In this document: positions 62,949 to 64,000 of the stretch, piece by piece | Layout: each line of letters starts with the position of its first letter | How positions within the stretch are numbered: the stretch's first letter is position 1 | Source: Deltaproteobacteria bacterium | Lineage (GTDB): Bacteria; Bdellovibrionota_B; Oligoflexia; Oligoflexales; CAIYRB01 | Assembly (NCBI GenBank): GCA_016874735.1 | Contig: VGTI01000020.1 | Span: 1 to 64,000 of the forward strand | Reading direction: 5' to 3' | Length of the DNA stretch: 64,000 nucleotides | Made by a program: the position numbers and the translations under genes | Notes under the pieces: model-generated | What the model was told of the DNA's origin: nothing | What the model saw: the letters and a program-made list of their open reading frames with translations, nothing else | Database searches by the model: none

Positions 62949-64000
62949 ATGACGACATCAGCATCGGACAAATTAGCTGGGTTGAGGCAGGAATCACTTC
63001 TTGGTGGCGGTGAGGCGCGCATCGCCCACCAGCATAAGAGCGGCAAGCTGACCGCACGTGAGCGGCTGCAGCAGCTGCTTGATCCGGACTCTTTTACCGA
63101 GCTCGACGCCTTCGCACGGCACGACTGCCGTGACTTTGGGATGGAGGGAAAGCGCATACTTGGTGACGGTGTGATCACGGGCTTTGGTACCGTGAGCGGC
63201 CGTTTGGTGTATGTGTTCTCCCAGGATTTCACCGTATTTGGCGGTAGCTTGTCAAAAACCATGGCGCGCAAAATTTGCAAGGTCATGGATATGGCCGTTA
63301 AGGCTGGGGCACCGGTCATCGGCATCAACGACTCTGGCGGTGCGCGGATTCAAGAAGGTGTGGCCAGCCTGGGTGGCTATGCCGACATCTTTTACCGCAA
63401 CGTGCAGGCGTCGGGTGTAGTGCCGCAGCTGTCGCTTATTATGGGACCTTGTGCCGGTGGTGCCGTGTATTCACCGGCGATGACCGACTTTGTTTTCATG
63501 GTAGATCATACGAGTCACATGTTTATCACGGGCCCCGACGTCATTAAGACGGTGACGGGCGAGGTGGTGACCTTCGACGAACTCGGTGGATCGGAGACTC
63601 ACACGCAGCGTAGTGGTGTCGCCGACCGGCGCTTTGCCTCTGAACCTGACTTGATTAACGCTGTGAAGACCTGGCTGAGCTTCGTCCCGTCCAACAATCT
63701 GGATGAGGCGCCGCGTGCCGCTGATCCTGAGGCGGACTCGACCATGCGTGAACTCATCACGCAGGCGGAGCTTAGTATTGAGAGTTTGGTGCCGCTCAAT
63801 CCCAATCTACCCTACGACATGACGGAAGTGATCAAGGCCGTAGTCGATCCGGGTAGCTTCTTTGATATCAAGCCTGAGTTTGCGCCGCACATAGTGACTG
63901 GTTTTGCGCGTCTCGGAGGCCGATCAGTGGGCATCGTCGCCAATAACCCTAACCACCTTGCCGGTGTGCTCGATATTGATGCCTCGGTAAAGGGTGCGCG
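62949..64000 (+). CDS. pccB: Acyl-CoA (propionyl-CoA) carboxylase beta subunit, 3' end beyond window
   Basis: The visible 350 codons encode the carboxyltransferase subunit of a biotin-dependent acyl-CoA carboxylase, which moves carboxyl from carboxybiotin to propionyl-CoA or a related acyl-CoA. Features: KLTARERLQQLLDPDSF near the start, DFTVFGGSLSKTMARKI, INDSGGARIQEGVASLGGY (the N-domain oxyanion/CoA site), MGPCAGGAVYSPAMTDF, and TGPDVIKTVTGE; the C-domain starts with a YDMTEVI-VDPGSFFDIK segment and VGIVANNP. The family is about 510-520 residues, so roughly 165 remain outside. ATG 62949 has GAGGAG 7 bases upstream. The alpha (biotin carboxylase) subunit is not in view. Methylmalonyl-CoA products would feed the methylmalonyl-CoA pathway. 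Confidence 0.93.
   Translation, partial: MTTSASDKLAGLRQESLLGGGEARIAHQHKSGKLTARERLQQLLDPDSFTELDAFARHDCRDFGMEGKRILGDGVITGFGTVSGRLVYVFSQDFTVFGGSLSKTMARKICKVMDMAVKAGAPVIGINDSGGARIQEGVASLGGYADIFYRNVQASGVVPQLSLIMGPCAGGAVYSPAMTDFVFMVDHTSHMFITGPDVIKTVTGEVVTFDELGGSETHTQRSGVADRRFASEPDLINAVKTWLSFVPSNNLDEAPRAADPEADSTMRELITQAELSIESLVPLNPNLPYDMTEVIKAVVDPGSFFDIKPEFAPHIVTGFARLGGRSVGIVANNPNHLAGVLDIDASVKGA

Overview
The window reads as a chromosomal stretch of a Gram-negative bacterium with mid-range GC. It has Sec, Tat and lipoprotein export signals, an intact tRNA-Leu gene and ordinary housekeeping genes. The closest fit I can argue is Bdellovibrionota (Oligoflexia-like): a zf-TFIIB protein of a type I associate with that group, many Tat-exported proteins, and a huge phage-tail-like fibre protein recalling the mosaic adhesive trimer (MAT) fibres of Bdellovibrio. 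This placement is inference.

Layout. Positions 1-9250 hold a DUF1801 gene and then an export-rich plus-strand run: a Tat-exported PhoD-like phosphatase, an unknown lipoprotein candidate, a second PhoD phosphatase fused to a jacalin-like lectin domain, a Tat-exported unknown protein, a lipoprotein with two CxxCH haem sites, and a Tat-exported Fe superoxide dismutase; ung follows. Positions 9500-13620 are mostly minus strand: a DGAT2/MGAT-like acyltransferase, a PM20D1-like M20 peptidase, a zf-TFIIB protein and a Rieske oxygenase. A plus-strand tRNA-Leu(CAA) with its own promoter lies among them.

Positions 14116-51456 are one reading frame of about 12,450 codons (about 1.2 MDa). It has a signal peptide, an N-terminal region, 39 GDLTG-headed repeat units with a basic period of 266 residues, then 15 GNVGIGT-type repeats and a C-terminal beta-rich tip. 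The first five units are enlarged by 7 copies of a roughly 36-residue submodule. I see no beta-barrel anchor and no S74 endosialidase chaperone. Sixty-eight bases downstream on the same strand is a TMTC-like GT-C glycosyltransferase with TPRs, a candidate O-glycosyltransferase for this Ser/Thr-rich fibre. This pair is the most unusual content of the window.

Positions 53196-64000 hold a beta-carbonic anhydrase, a minus-strand UbiB-like kinase / SGNH hydrolase / CDF metal transporter operon, AMP nucleosidase, a membrane coiled-coil protein overlapping a TrmH methyltransferase, three lipoproteins, a 144-bp MITE-like inverted-repeat element, and the 5' two thirds of an acyl-CoA (propionyl-CoA) carboxylase beta subunit running off the end.
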